A DNA stretch of 39,133 nt, from contig JAEWBE010000033.1 in NCBI GenBank assembly GCA_023391275.1, positions 1 to 39,133 on the forward strand. Reading direction: 5' to 3'. The notes under the pieces were generated by a model that ran no database searches, was not told the origin of the DNA, and was given only the letters and a program-made list of their open reading frames with translations. Positions 1-7,765 of this stretch are shown one piece after another. Position 1 is the stretch's first letter. Every line of letters starts with the position of its first letter. Made by a program: the position numbers and the translations under genes. The stretch is from Bacillota bacterium. Its GTDB lineage: Bacteria > Bacillota > Clostridia > Oscillospirales > Acutalibacteraceae.

Positions 1-87
1 ATACCCGCGGTACTCCAGCTTTTCAAGGCCGCTGAGCAGAATCGGGGCCGCCTGGTCGTCTCCAATGTAACCAACTATTCCACACAT
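1..87 (-). CDS. glmS: Glutamine-fructose-6-phosphate aminotransferase, N-terminus only (cut by window edge)
   Basis: The first 29 residues are visible and begin MCGIVGYIGDDQAAP, ending LEKLEYRGY. This is the signature start of the glutaminase domain of GlmS, with Cys2 as the N-terminal nucleophile once Met1 is removed. The enzyme makes glucosamine-6-phosphate from fructose-6-phosphate and glutamine for cell wall synthesis in the cytoplasm. An AGAAGG-type ribosome site lies 8 to 14 bases upstream. Only 75 bases separate it from the preceding kinase gene. The rest of the gene lies outside the window. Confidence 0.93.
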   Translation of the reverse strand, partial: MCGIVGYIGDDQAAPILLSGLEKLEYRGY

Positions 88-117
88 AATCTTACACCTT
101 CTCCGGCGGAATTTAAT

Positions 118-126
118 ATTATAACA
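118..126 (-). promoter_or_regulatory. Extended -10 promoter for glmS
   Basis: On the minus strand TGT-TATAAT occurs about 30 bases upstream of the glmS start, giving an extended -10 (TGn) element. No good -35 hexamer is visible 17 bases further up. A start site here would leave a leader of roughly 24 bases. Confidence 0.5.
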
Positions 127-161
127 AACGCCAGCACAGCCACCGGAAATGCTGACGCTTT
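124..161 (-). terminator. Hairpin after the PfkB-type kinase gene, possible terminator
   Basis: On the minus strand AAGCGTCAGCA pairs with TGCTGGCGTTT (about 11 bp, two G-U pairs) directly after the kinase stop codon. A loose T-rich stretch GTTTGTTAT follows. The weak T tract makes this a leaky or partial terminator. Confidence 0.45.
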
Positions 162-162
162 A

Positions 163-1086
163 TTATAATTTTCTGACCACAGCGCTGTCCATTATTTGGA
201 ATAAATCCGATATTTTAAGGAAATCTGTTTCATCTGTCATTGCAGCGGCAGATGATACGGCCAGCGCATATTGCAGGGACTGCTCGATCGTATATCCCCG
301 GGCAAACCCAACCGCAAAGGCAGCAACCATAGAATCTTCGCACCCCTCAGTATTGATGACCTCAACTTCGGGCGGCGTACCCTCAAACACACCCCGGTCG
401 CACGCAACCAGAGCACCGGCTCTGCCCAATGAAACGACAACATAGTCGATTCCCTGATTGTGAAGCATCCGAGCCGCTTCCATAAGCGCGCGCCTGTCAT
501 TTACAGGCGCGCCGGTAAGTTCCCCAACCTCATCCGTATTCATCTTGATCATGGTGGGCATTGCCTTGATTCCCTCGGCGAGCCAGTCACCGTTTGCATC
601 AAGAATGACCTTTTTGCCGCTTTCCTTTACAAGGCGAATCAATTCGTTATACACAAAGCTGCTGCAGCCTTCCGGGGCGCCTCCGGACAGTACGACGATA
701 TCCGTTTTCCCCATATTCGCCAACAATTTCTGACTCAACTGCTCAAAGTCTTCCTGCCGCACCATAAGCCGATGATCTTCTGTGATTTTTCCACCCGAAT
801 GCCCGCTCTCATGAGCACCGGGGCGGCTTTCCGGGAAAACATATACAAGGTCATGCTCAATACCCTTTCTGCATAACCGTTTCTCTATGGAATTCCCGGT
901 ATTCCCGTCAGCAAAACCGATTGCAAGTGCCTTTTCGCCGATAATATTGGCCACTCGTGAAACATTAATCCCATTTCCTCCGGCTGAACCGTTATACCTT
1001 GTAACTTTCGCTGCGTTATCCGGCATAAGAGCATCCGCCGCAGGTTGCCTGTCAACTGCCACATTAAGGGTTACGGTAGTAATCAA
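163..1086 (-). CDS. PfkB-family kinase, 1-phosphofructokinase/tagatose-6-phosphate kinase-like, with altered motifs
   Basis: This 307-residue protein is full length for the FruK/LacC branch of PfkB (ribokinase-like) sugar kinases. It starts MITTVTLNVAVDR, has the substrate loop GGNGINVSRV at 36-45, KMNTDEVGELTG near 181-192, and the ATP/anion-hole motif NTEGCEDSM at 245-253 with catalytic Asp251. Two positions differ from the usual family pattern: GGKGINV reads GGNGINV, and GAGDSM reads GCEDSM, with Glu250 where the anion-hole glycine normally sits. The start is a TTG with AAGGA about 8 bases upstream. It is the last gene of the catabolic cluster, 48 bases after the FGGY kinase. A phosphosugar kinase is likely, but substrate and full activity are uncertain. 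Confidence 0.8.
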   Translation of the reverse strand: MITTVTLNVAVDRQPAADALMPDNAAKVTRYNGSAGGNGINVSRVANIIGEKALAIGFADGNTGNSIEKRLCRKGIEHDLVYVFPESRPGAHESGHSGGKITEDHRLMVRQEDFEQLSQKLLANMGKTDIVVLSGGAPEGCSSFVYNELIRLVKESGKKVILDANGDWLAEGIKAMPTMIKMNTDEVGELTGAPVNDRRALMEAARMLHNQGIDYVVVSLGRAGALVACDRGVFEGTPPEVEVINTEGCEDSMVAAFAVGFARGYTIEQSLQYALAVSSAAAMTDETDFLKISDLFQIMDSAVVRKL

Positions 1087-1134
1087 TTTCGTATCCTTCT
1101 TATAAAGAAATGTTTGTTTGGATGATTTATCACA

Positions 1135-2649
1135 CTAAATTAATTCTCTGTAGATTCCTTCAAGGGGTTTGAATGAGTTTTTATAAATCGTAGCATATTT
1201 TGCATACTTTTCATGGTTCGCCATGTTCGGTTCGATTTCCTCGGCAAACTTTACAAACATATCCACTGCACTTTCAATGCTGTCATATGCCTGAACACCG
1301 TAACCGGCGATTGCAGCGCAGCCCAGCGCCGCTGTGTTGCTGATTAACTCAGGGCAGTATTTTACGCCAAGAACATCCGACTTGATGGAATTAAACAGCT
1401 TGCTTTTTGCTCCTCCGCCTACCGCAATAACCTTCAGCAGGGAAACATCAGGAATCAGGTTCTGTATGGTTTCAAGATAAAACTTATACTCATACGCAAT
1501 CCCTTCCATGATAGACCGATACATATGGCGCCTGTCATGGATCCAGCTGAGTCCCAGATAGCCCCCTCTGATAAGCGGGTTGTTGGGGCAGACCCTTCCG
1601 CTGAAATGAGGGATAAAAATCAGGTTTTCACTGCCGGCCGCAATTGCTTTTGCCTCCTCATCCAGCTCGCGCATGGATGTTTTGCCGTCCTTGCCGGTCA
1701 AATTATCCTGAAACCACTTAAGGCACATTCCGCCGCCGTTGATGTATGCCATTGGATTCCACAGGCCGGGTATTACTGACTTGGCAAACAGCAAGGTTTT
1801 GGCGGCAGTATCCGAATTGTATTCATCGACGCAGCAGGAAAAGATAGAAGCCGTACCTGCCATGTCAAACAGATACCCTTTCTTCGTAATGCCCGCTCCA
1901 AGTGACGTGGCCGCAGAATCCCCGCAGCCCGCAACCACCGGTATCCCGGATTCCAAGCCGGACGCGGAGGCGGCGGCAGGGGTCACTTTACCGATTACCT
2001 TCCACGGTTCAACAATCTGGGGCATCTTATCGATGCTTACTCCAAAATGATGAAGCAGTTCCTCAGACCATCTGCAGTTCTTTGTGTCAGCGAATCCGGA
2101 AAAATGCAAATAAGTATAATCAATATATGCCTGGTCCGCCTTGAGTCCGGTCATTCTGCCCGCCGCGTAAACAGAAGGCATAACAAATTTACGAATTTTC
2201 TCATAGGTTTCGGGATGTTCTCCCTTCCACCACATAACTTTGGGCCCATGTGCATACGTAATCGGACATCCGGTAAGACGGATGATTTTTTCCTCGCCTT
2301 CAGCCTTCATTTGCTCAATGTACTTTTCACATCTTGTGTCCAGCCACGAATCGTAATAGGTGACTGCATTCCAGTCCTGATCAATCGCCATAATCCCGGC
2401 CATTTGTCCGTCAATTGCAATTGAGATAACATCTCTTCCGCTTATTCCGCTCTTTTCAATTACATTTTTTATGGTTCTGAGCACTGAAAAATAAATATCA
2501 TCGGCATCCTGCTGAACCATTCCGACACCGGGCCTGATCAGATTGGAATCTTCAAAAGAATCCGCCACAATTTGTCCGCTGGTTGATACCAGGGATGTTT
2601 TCGTTCCCTGTGTTCCGATATCTATTCCTATGATATATTTGTTTAACAT
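1135..2649 (-). CDS. FGGY-family carbohydrate kinase (xylulokinase-like)
   Basis: The protein has 504 residues, the normal length for FGGY kinases that phosphorylate pentoses, polyols or related sugars with ATP. The N-terminal phosphate motif DIGTQGTK is at residues 10-17. ISIAIDGQMAG follows in the first actin-like lobe. AGCGDSAATSLGAG and AVGGGAKSKLF mark the second lobe. I chose the ATG at 2649: AGGTG sits 6 bases upstream, whereas the in-frame GTG at 2658 has no spacing left for a ribosome site. It follows a 172-base gap that contains a terminator-like hairpin, so it may be expressed at a different level from the upstream dehydrogenases. The exact sugar cannot be told from sequence alone. 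Confidence 0.88.
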   Translation of the reverse strand: MLNKYIIGIDIGTQGTKTSLVSTSGQIVADSFEDSNLIRPGVGMVQQDADDIYFSVLRTIKNVIEKSGISGRDVISIAIDGQMAGIMAIDQDWNAVTYYDSWLDTRCEKYIEQMKAEGEEKIIRLTGCPITYAHGPKVMWWKGEHPETYEKIRKFVMPSVYAAGRMTGLKADQAYIDYTYLHFSGFADTKNCRWSEELLHHFGVSIDKMPQIVEPWKVIGKVTPAAASASGLESGIPVVAGCGDSAATSLGAGITKKGYLFDMAGTASIFSCCVDEYNSDTAAKTLLFAKSVIPGLWNPMAYINGGGMCLKWFQDNLTGKDGKTSMRELDEEAKAIAAGSENLIFIPHFSGRVCPNNPLIRGGYLGLSWIHDRRHMYRSIMEGIAYEYKFYLETIQNLIPDVSLLKVIAVGGGAKSKLFNSIKSDVLGVKYCPELISNTAALGCAAIAGYGVQAYDSIESAVDMFVKFAEEIEPNMANHEKYAKYATIYKNSFKPLEGIYRELI

Positions 2650-2713
2650 TTTTTTCACCTACCTGTTATAATTCATGGTTATCCCTTTTTGTACTGGTTC
2701 AGATGCTGTGATA

Positions 2714-2766
2714 AAAAGACGGCAACCAAGGATAAATCGCCCTACCCTTGATTGCAGATCGTCTTA
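2714..2766 (-). terminator. Intrinsic-terminator-like hairpin inside the catabolic cluster
   Basis: On the minus strand AGACG-ATCT-GCAATCAAGG pairs with CCTTGGTTGC-CGTCT, giving a 10-bp inner stem (one G-U) and a 5-bp outer stem. Five T residues follow at once. It lies between the alcohol dehydrogenase and FGGY kinase genes and would end or reduce transcription of the kinases. Confidence 0.75.
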
Positions 2767-2821
2767 CTTCTTAGAAATTGAAAAAATCCGGTACAATGAT
2801 GAAATACGCTGTTTTGACTGA

Positions 2822-3865
2822 TCAATCAAAATAGATTACATTTTTTAAGCCGTCCGCTTTTGCCGCCAGTTCAAATGCTTTTGCAATTTCGTTTACTCTG
2901 AACCGGTTAGACACTAAGCCTTTTAAATTCATTTGCCCTGACGCGACCATGTACAGCATTTTTCTGTATTCAATCAGACTTGCCCTGGTACTTCCAAAAA
3001 TGCTGAGCTGCTTGTAATGGATCAGGTTAGAATTGATCGGAACAATCTCCCTGCCGGCGGGCAGTCCGCCAAAGAACAGAATCTTGCCGTTCATGTTCAT
3101 TAATTCAAGGGACTGGGTCTGTGCCTGCGGCGCCGGGCACGCTACGATGCAAACGTCAAGACCTTTTCCGTTGGTCAGGTCTAAAATATTCTGCTTCAAA
3201 TTGTCGCTGCTGACAGTGAGAATCGAGCTGTCAATTTTTTTGCAGATTTCCAGTCGCTCTTCCGATAAATCATTCACCATAACCTTCGAAGCACCCTGCG
3301 CTTTTGCGAGCATTGCGTGCATGATTCCGATAGGACCCGCGCCGATTACCAGCACGGTGTCGCCTTCTTCGATTCCGGTTCTGCGCTGGCCGTTATATAC
3401 ACAGGAAAGCGGTTCGATCAGCGCCACTTCATCCGAAGAAATTCCGGCGGGAACCTCAACCAGATTGCCCTGCCTGACGGCTTCTTCCGGCACCTTGACA
3501 TATTCGGCAAAGCCGCCGTTCTCATTGATGCCGAAGGCTTTATAGGTGCTGCACAGATGTGTGTTGCCGCTGACACACTGGTCACAAACGCCGCATCCCC
3601 AGTTTGGAGCAACAGCAACCCTCATGCCCTTTGTATATCCGCTTACATTTTCTCCGACTTCTTCAATGATTCCGCATATCTCATGTCCCAATATTTTAGG
3701 GGTGCTTTCCGTAATTCCCTTGTACCCGTTGTTGAACATTCTGATATCCGAGCCACAGACCGCTGCGCTGGCAACCTTTAATAAGATTTCATTGCTGTTG
3801 ATGCTCGGCTTCGGTACCTCATGCACTCTTAAATCTTTCGCTCCGTACAATAATGCAGCTAACAT
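2822..3865 (-). CDS. Zinc-dependent medium-chain alcohol dehydrogenase (sorbitol/threonine dehydrogenase-like)
   Basis: This 347-residue protein has the full layout of a zinc MDR polyol or sugar-acid dehydrogenase. The catalytic zinc set is Cys37, His61-Glu62 and Glu151. Four structural-zinc cysteines are Cys91, Cys94, Cys97 and Cys105. The Rossmann fingerprint GAGPIG is at 175-180. It would oxidise a secondary hydroxyl with NAD(P)+ in the cytoplasm. The ATG has GGAGG 9 bases upstream and lies 18 bases after the Gfo/Idh gene, which suggests coupled expression. Pairing with a Gfo/Idh enzyme suggests two successive oxidations of one ring or chain substrate, though the substrate is not identifiable. 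Confidence 0.9.
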   Translation of the reverse strand: MLAALLYGAKDLRVHEVPKPSINSNEILLKVASAAVCGSDIRMFNNGYKGITESTPKILGHEICGIIEEVGENVSGYTKGMRVAVAPNWGCGVCDQCVSGNTHLCSTYKAFGINENGGFAEYVKVPEEAVRQGNLVEVPAGISSDEVALIEPLSCVYNGQRRTGIEEGDTVLVIGAGPIGIMHAMLAKAQGASKVMVNDLSEERLEICKKIDSSILTVSSDNLKQNILDLTNGKGLDVCIVACPAPQAQTQSLELMNMNGKILFFGGLPAGREIVPINSNLIHYKQLSIFGSTRASLIEYRKMLYMVASGQMNLKGLVSNRFRVNEIAKAFELAAKADGLKNVIYFD

Positions 3866-3883
3866 TTGTTTATACCTCCAAAA

Positions 3884-4903
3884 CTACAATTCAACAATTC
3901 TCTTTTCGGTGATGGACAGATTACCTGCATTTACTACCTTAACAGCCATCATGCCGTCAATTCCGGTTACCTTTGGCTCGCAGTCATTCAAAATACAGTT
4001 GACAAAGCTGATGTCTTCGTCAGTATACGCCTCACGGAACAAATATCTCCAGCTGTTCATAATGGGGCGCACCATGCCGTTATCCTTTGTGCACACGACC
4101 GTGGTTTTTTCATGAAGCTGCCCTAAAAGGATCAGTCCCTTGGTGCCGAGTATTTCGACTCTCGCATCATATCCGTATCCAACGCCCTGCGCGCCGTCCA
4201 CAGAACCCATCATTCCATTTTCAAACCTTGCATTGAAAACAACGTTATCATAAAAATTAGGGAACTGTTCCTTTGCATCCGGGCATCTGTAGTTTCCTGC
4301 AACCGCAAACAGTGTTTTGAACTCACTGCCCGTGAACCATCTTAATGTATCAATGTCGTGGCTGTTCACTTCTGCGAGCGGTCCATTGCTTTTGCTTAAA
4401 TCATACATCCACGGCTGTGGGACGCTTGGGCCACGGGTCAGCGACTTTACAAGGATCACATCGCCTATTTCCCCCTGGTCAATCGTTTCTTTTGCCTGCA
4501 TAAAGCTTTCGTCAAACCTTCTCATAAAACCAATCTGCAGTTTGACTTTGTTTGCCTTGGCCGCAGCAATCATTTCTTCGCATTCCTGCACATTCATGGC
4601 CATCGGCTTTTCACATAAAATATGTTTCCCGGCATTTGCGGCGTCAATCACAATATCTCTATGATATTTTGTTGGAGCAACTACAATTACGGCGTCAACT
4701 TCGCTGTCCTGCAACGCTTCCTTATAGTCTAAGTAATATTTTGAAATACCAAGTTCCTGTGCTGCCGCTACTGCCGCTTCTTTAACAGGGTCGGCCACAG
4801 CCACCATTTTTGCATTCGGAACCTTTGAAGCAAAGTTTTTTGCATGGATCATACCGGCTCTGCCGGCGCCAATTAAACATATCCCGACATACTTGTTATT
4901 CAT
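3884..4903 (-). CDS. Gfo/Idh/MocA-family dehydrogenase (inositol 2-dehydrogenase-like)
   Basis: This 339-residue NAD(P)-dependent oxidoreductase has an N-terminal Rossmann fold (GAGRAGMIH at 12-20) and the CEKP motif at 97-100 with catalytic Lys99. The active-site segment EVNSHDIDTLRW puts His181 and Glu177 where inositol dehydrogenases have His and Asp. The start is the ATG at 4903, 8 bases after AGGAG; the in-frame GTG at 4912 falls inside that ribosome site. Members oxidise cyclitols, sugars or sugar acids. Its place between the shikimate-dehydrogenase-like gene and the zinc dehydrogenase suggests an early oxidation step in the pathway. A cyclitol substrate is possible but unproven. Confidence 0.9.
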   Translation of the reverse strand: MNNKYVGICLIGAGRAGMIHAKNFASKVPNAKMVAVADPVKEAAVAAAQELGISKYYLDYKEALQDSEVDAVIVVAPTKYHRDIVIDAANAGKHILCEKPMAMNVQECEEMIAAAKANKVKLQIGFMRRFDESFMQAKETIDQGEIGDVILVKSLTRGPSVPQPWMYDLSKSNGPLAEVNSHDIDTLRWFTGSEFKTLFAVAGNYRCPDAKEQFPNFYDNVVFNARFENGMMGSVDGAQGVGYGYDARVEILGTKGLILLGQLHEKTTVVCTKDNGMVRPIMNSWRYLFREAYTDEDISFVNCILNDCEPKVTGIDGMMAVKVVNAGNLSITEKRIVEL

Positions 4904-4966
4904 TTTAACCACTCCTAATGAATTTACATCACAAAATGCAAATTGTTAAAGTTCAGTTCTTATAAA

Positions 4967-5920
4967 TTATTTCGCAAACTGTATATCTGAAGCAATTTTA
5001 TCACATATTTCAAGTCTTTCGCCGGTTATGTCAACGTGGAAGACCTGCGCGACAACCTGCGTCCATCCATGGATAAAGTACTTCCAGCCGTCTTCCACCA
5101 CCAGATGCTTCGAATCCTTCTGCGCAAGCGCCTGCTGCATAAACTTTAAGTCACCGCGATAATTGATTTCCCACACAAGGGAATTCACCGGGAATTCACA
5201 GGTATCCAGTAACGGTGAACCCGGTCTGTCTTTTCCCAAACCAGTTGCGTTAACAATCAAAGAATACGGTTTGAGCGATTTCAGAACCGCATCATTCTCC
5301 CCCGGATTCGGTGTGAGGTGATACTCAAATTTGATTCCGCCCGGATCAAGCTGCGCAAAGATTTTTTGAATCTCATCAAGACGCGGCTTTGAACGGTTGG
5401 CAATAATAATCTTTGAAGGGTAGTTGCCTTTGAAATCTTTTCTCATCAGGTAAGTGCCCATTGCACTTGCAGAACCGCCCGCGCCTAAGATTAGAACTTC
5501 CCCGCCATGATCTTTCCAATAGTTTGCCGGAACAAAGTTTTCAAGCGCCAGGCCGCTGGAAATAGGATCCTTTGCATGGCCTTCGAGTCTGCCGTTAAGC
5601 TTGGAAATAGAGGAAAGTTCGCCTGATGTACGCGCATAGGGGTCAAGATATTCAAACATATCATTTGTTGCATTGTAAAGATCAATTTTATGTGTCGTAA
5701 CCAATGCGCCATAGGAAAGTTCATCATGCTTGATAAAATCCACGACATCCCTGTAAATTTGCGGGTCAGCGTGGATACCGATGTCAATTCCTTTAATTAC
5801 GGCATCCCCCAGACCGAGCGCCTTCGCCCACTCCGGAAATACCTTCATAATAGATGATTTTGTAGTCGTAACACCAATAAAATAAATAGTTGGCTTTGTT
5901 GCCTTTTCTGGTAAATTCAT
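4967..5920 (-). CDS. Shikimate dehydrogenase-like oxidoreductase in a catabolic cluster
   Basis: The 317-residue protein matches the AroE fold: an N-terminal substrate domain and a C-terminal NAD(P) domain with GAGGSA at 146-151. The catalytic pair of AroE is preserved as Lys78 (VTTHK) and Asp118 (KDPIS). The substrate loop is unusual: the serine pair of AroE (SxS in the N-terminal strand) is replaced by a TTTKSS segment near 18-23. Lacking other aromatic-pathway genes and lying among sugar catabolic enzymes, it more likely acts on a quinate-like or other polyhydroxy acid than in chorismate synthesis. The ATG has AAGGGA about 9 bases upstream. Confidence 0.82.
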   Translation of the reverse strand: MNLPEKATKPTIYFIGVTTTKSSIMKVFPEWAKALGLGDAVIKGIDIGIHADPQIYRDVVDFIKHDELSYGALVTTHKIDLYNATNDMFEYLDPYARTSGELSSISKLNGRLEGHAKDPISSGLALENFVPANYWKDHGGEVLILGAGGSASAMGTYLMRKDFKGNYPSKIIIANRSKPRLDEIQKIFAQLDPGGIKFEYHLTPNPGENDAVLKSLKPYSLIVNATGLGKDRPGSPLLDTCEFPVNSLVWEINYRGDLKFMQQALAQKDSKHLVVEDGWKYFIHGWTQVVAQVFHVDITGERLEICDKIASDIQFAK

Positions 5921-5964
5921 TAAAATTTTCCCTTTCGTTTATATAGCTCCGCATCCATTGCGGG

Positions 5965-5985
5965 CAGGCACGGGTGCCGTGCCTG
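5965..5985 (-). other. Intercistronic hairpin without T tract
   Basis: CAGGCACGG and CCGTGCCTG form a perfect 9-bp stem with a 3-base loop, between the phosphotriesterase-like and shikimate-dehydrogenase-like genes. No T run follows on the minus strand, so an mRNA processing or stability element is more likely than a terminator. Confidence 0.6.
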
Positions 5986-5989
5986 TCAT

Positions 5990-6958
5990 TTATCTGCGTG
6001 CCAATGCGGCGGCCGGATTGCTGACAGTAAACCGGTCAATCCCGGCTTGCGTTAACCCGGACGACAGCAGCATCGGAATAAATCGGGTTATTAAATAATC
6101 CAGTCCCAAAGCTCCGCCGTAACTTTTAAGCCGCGCTCTTGTTGTGTCTAACGAGAGCAAAATTTTATTCTCAAATCCCGCATCCGCTAATGATTTAATA
6201 ATTTCTACTTCTCTTTCATCGGAATGATACTTCCATCTTCCAATGGTGTCATATTCAAGATATACCCCTTGAGCGGCGACCGTCTCGTGTACTTTCAAAT
6301 CCGCGACAGCTCTGTCCATATGGCAGAAAATCAGCCAATCCGGAGCAACCCCCTGCCCCTTTAAAAAATCCAGAAGTCCCAGCGGATCTGAATCTTTTTC
6401 GATATGAACGATAATCGGTGTGCGAGTTTTTTTGGAAGCAATTGCCGCAGCTGTAAACAGACGTTTATCATTGTCGCTCATTCTCCCGCTGTCCAAAGCG
6501 GTTTTTATAATTCCCGCTTTTGCACTGCACCGGATTTTCGGAAAAGCCGTATCACAGTTCACGAACATTCCGTTCTGAAGCTCACTGATAAAAATATCCG
6601 CAAGTTCTTCGGAATTACAGGAGTAAATCCAGTGATCCTCAGGATAAAACTGCATTTTATGAAAGCCGGTTGAAGAAACAATGGAAACGCCCGATTTTTC
6701 ACTGATTTCCTTTAAGACATCCGCCATGCGCCCGCAGCCGACCGGCTGGCAGTCCACAAGGCTGTTGCCGCCGGATTGCTTGTACAGGCAAAGCTCCTGC
6801 AGGCTTAACTCGGGATCATCAATGCAAAGGGCGGGATTGATCTCAAACGATTTTCCTTTTTGCAGCATAATATGTTCGTGGCATTGGCAAAACCCAAGCT
6901 GCGAGGAAGGTATCTCACCGCAAACAGTCATGATATTCTTGTTGTTCTGATCGGTCAT
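5990..6958 (-). CDS. Phosphotriesterase-like metal-dependent hydrolase, probable lactonase
   Basis: This 322-residue protein belongs to the PTE branch of the amidohydrolase superfamily. All six binuclear-metal ligands can be placed by comparison with bacterial phosphotriesterase: His27 and His29 (CHEH), Lys152 as the carboxylated bridge (AGIIKT), His185 (IVHIE), His213 (FCHMDR) and Asp271 (LSLDTTR). Several bacterial relatives hydrolyse sugar lactones or phospho-furanose lactones rather than phosphotriesters. Its place among sugar dehydrogenases and an aldolase supports ring opening of a lactone made by one of the neighbours. The ATG is preceded by a weak GGGG-type ribosome site. The exact substrate is unknown. 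Confidence 0.87.
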   Translation of the reverse strand: MTDQNNKNIMTVCGEIPSSQLGFCQCHEHIMLQKGKSFEINPALCIDDPELSLQELCLYKQSGGNSLVDCQPVGCGRMADVLKEISEKSGVSIVSSTGFHKMQFYPEDHWIYSCNSEELADIFISELQNGMFVNCDTAFPKIRCSAKAGIIKTALDSGRMSDNDKRLFTAAAIASKKTRTPIIVHIEKDSDPLGLLDFLKGQGVAPDWLIFCHMDRAVADLKVHETVAAQGVYLEYDTIGRWKYHSDEREVEIIKSLADAGFENKILLSLDTTRARLKSYGGALGLDYLITRFIPMLLSSGLTQAGIDRFTVSNPAAALARR

Positions 6959-7004
6959 TGTTCATAAACCCCGTTTAAACACACAATATGTAAATCTTCG
7001 GTCT

Positions 7005-7061
7005 GCTGATTGAAGTCAGCATTTATGGCGGCAGCTGTTGCTGCGTGAATCTGCCGCCATA
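7005..7061 (-). other. Two intercistronic hairpins
   Basis: TATGGCGGCAG pairs with CTGCCGCCATA (7024-7061, 11 bp), and GCTGA pairs with TCAGC (7005-7020). They fill the 119-base gap between the aldolase and phosphotriesterase-like genes. There is no T tract on the minus strand, so an mRNA processing or stabilising role is more likely than termination. Confidence 0.55.
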
Positions 7062-7077
7062 TCCTGTTTCTGTAAAA

Positions 7078-7728
7078 TTACTTTAAGGATGCTCTGGCAG
7101 CCTGAATGGCGGCGACAAAATCTTTGCCCGCTTTTGTAATCGCGGCATAATCCCCTGTTTTTGCACCGGCGGTCAGGGAACTGCCCGCTCCACAGGCAAC
7201 TGCACCTGCTTTAATCCACTCACCAACATTTGAAACATCCACGCCGCCTGTCGGCATGAGCTTCGCCTGTGGGATGGGGCCTTTGATTGCTTTGATGATC
7301 TTCGGTCCAAAAGCTTCACCCGGGAACACTTTGACAATGTCCGCGCCGGCTTCCATTGCGGTAACAACTTCGGTAATTGTCATTGCACCGGGCATGACCG
7401 GCACTCTGTACCTGTTGCAAAGCTTTACTGTGTCAGCGTTGAAGCAGGGGCTGACAATGTATTGTGCGCCGCACAAAATCGCCATTCTGGCTGTTTCAGG
7501 GTCCATAACGGTTCCTGCCCCAAGAATCAGTTCGCCATTGGGATATCTCTTCGCCAAATCCTCAATAACCTTGTCTGCTCTGGGAACAGTAAAAGTAATT
7601 TCGATTGCCGCGACTCCGCCCTCAAGGCAGGCGTCAGAAATTTTAATCGCTTCCTCACTGTTCTTAGCCCTTACCACCGCGACAATACCAACATCGCTGA
7701 TTCTGGTTAACACTTTTTCTTTATCCAA
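7078..7728 (-). CDS. KDPG/KHG-type class I aldolase
   Basis: The 216-residue protein is the standard length for bifunctional 2-dehydro-3-deoxy-phosphogluconate / 4-hydroxy-2-oxoglutarate aldolases. The Schiff-base lysine is Lys133 in KVFPGEAFGP. The general acid/base glutamate is Glu43 in EITF, and Arg20 lies in VAVVR. It would cleave a 2-keto-3-deoxy sugar acid (phosphate) to pyruvate plus an aldehyde, the natural last step of the cluster. The start is a TTG with GGAGG 8 bases upstream; no ATG fits. It follows the 2-hydroxyacid dehydrogenase gene by 37 bases. The true substrate may differ from KDPG because no edd-like dehydratase is present. Confidence 0.9.
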   Translation of the reverse strand: MDKEKVLTRISDVGIVAVVRAKNSEEAIKISDACLEGGVAAIEITFTVPRADKVIEDLAKRYPNGELILGAGTVMDPETARMAILCGAQYIVSPCFNADTVKLCNRYRVPVMPGAMTITEVVTAMEAGADIVKVFPGEAFGPKIIKAIKGPIPQAKLMPTGGVDVSNVGEWIKAGAVACGAGSSLTAGAKTGDYAAITKAGKDFVAAIQAARASLK

Positions 7729-7765
7729 TGTTTATTCCTCCAATAATATAAATTTTATTATGTAA

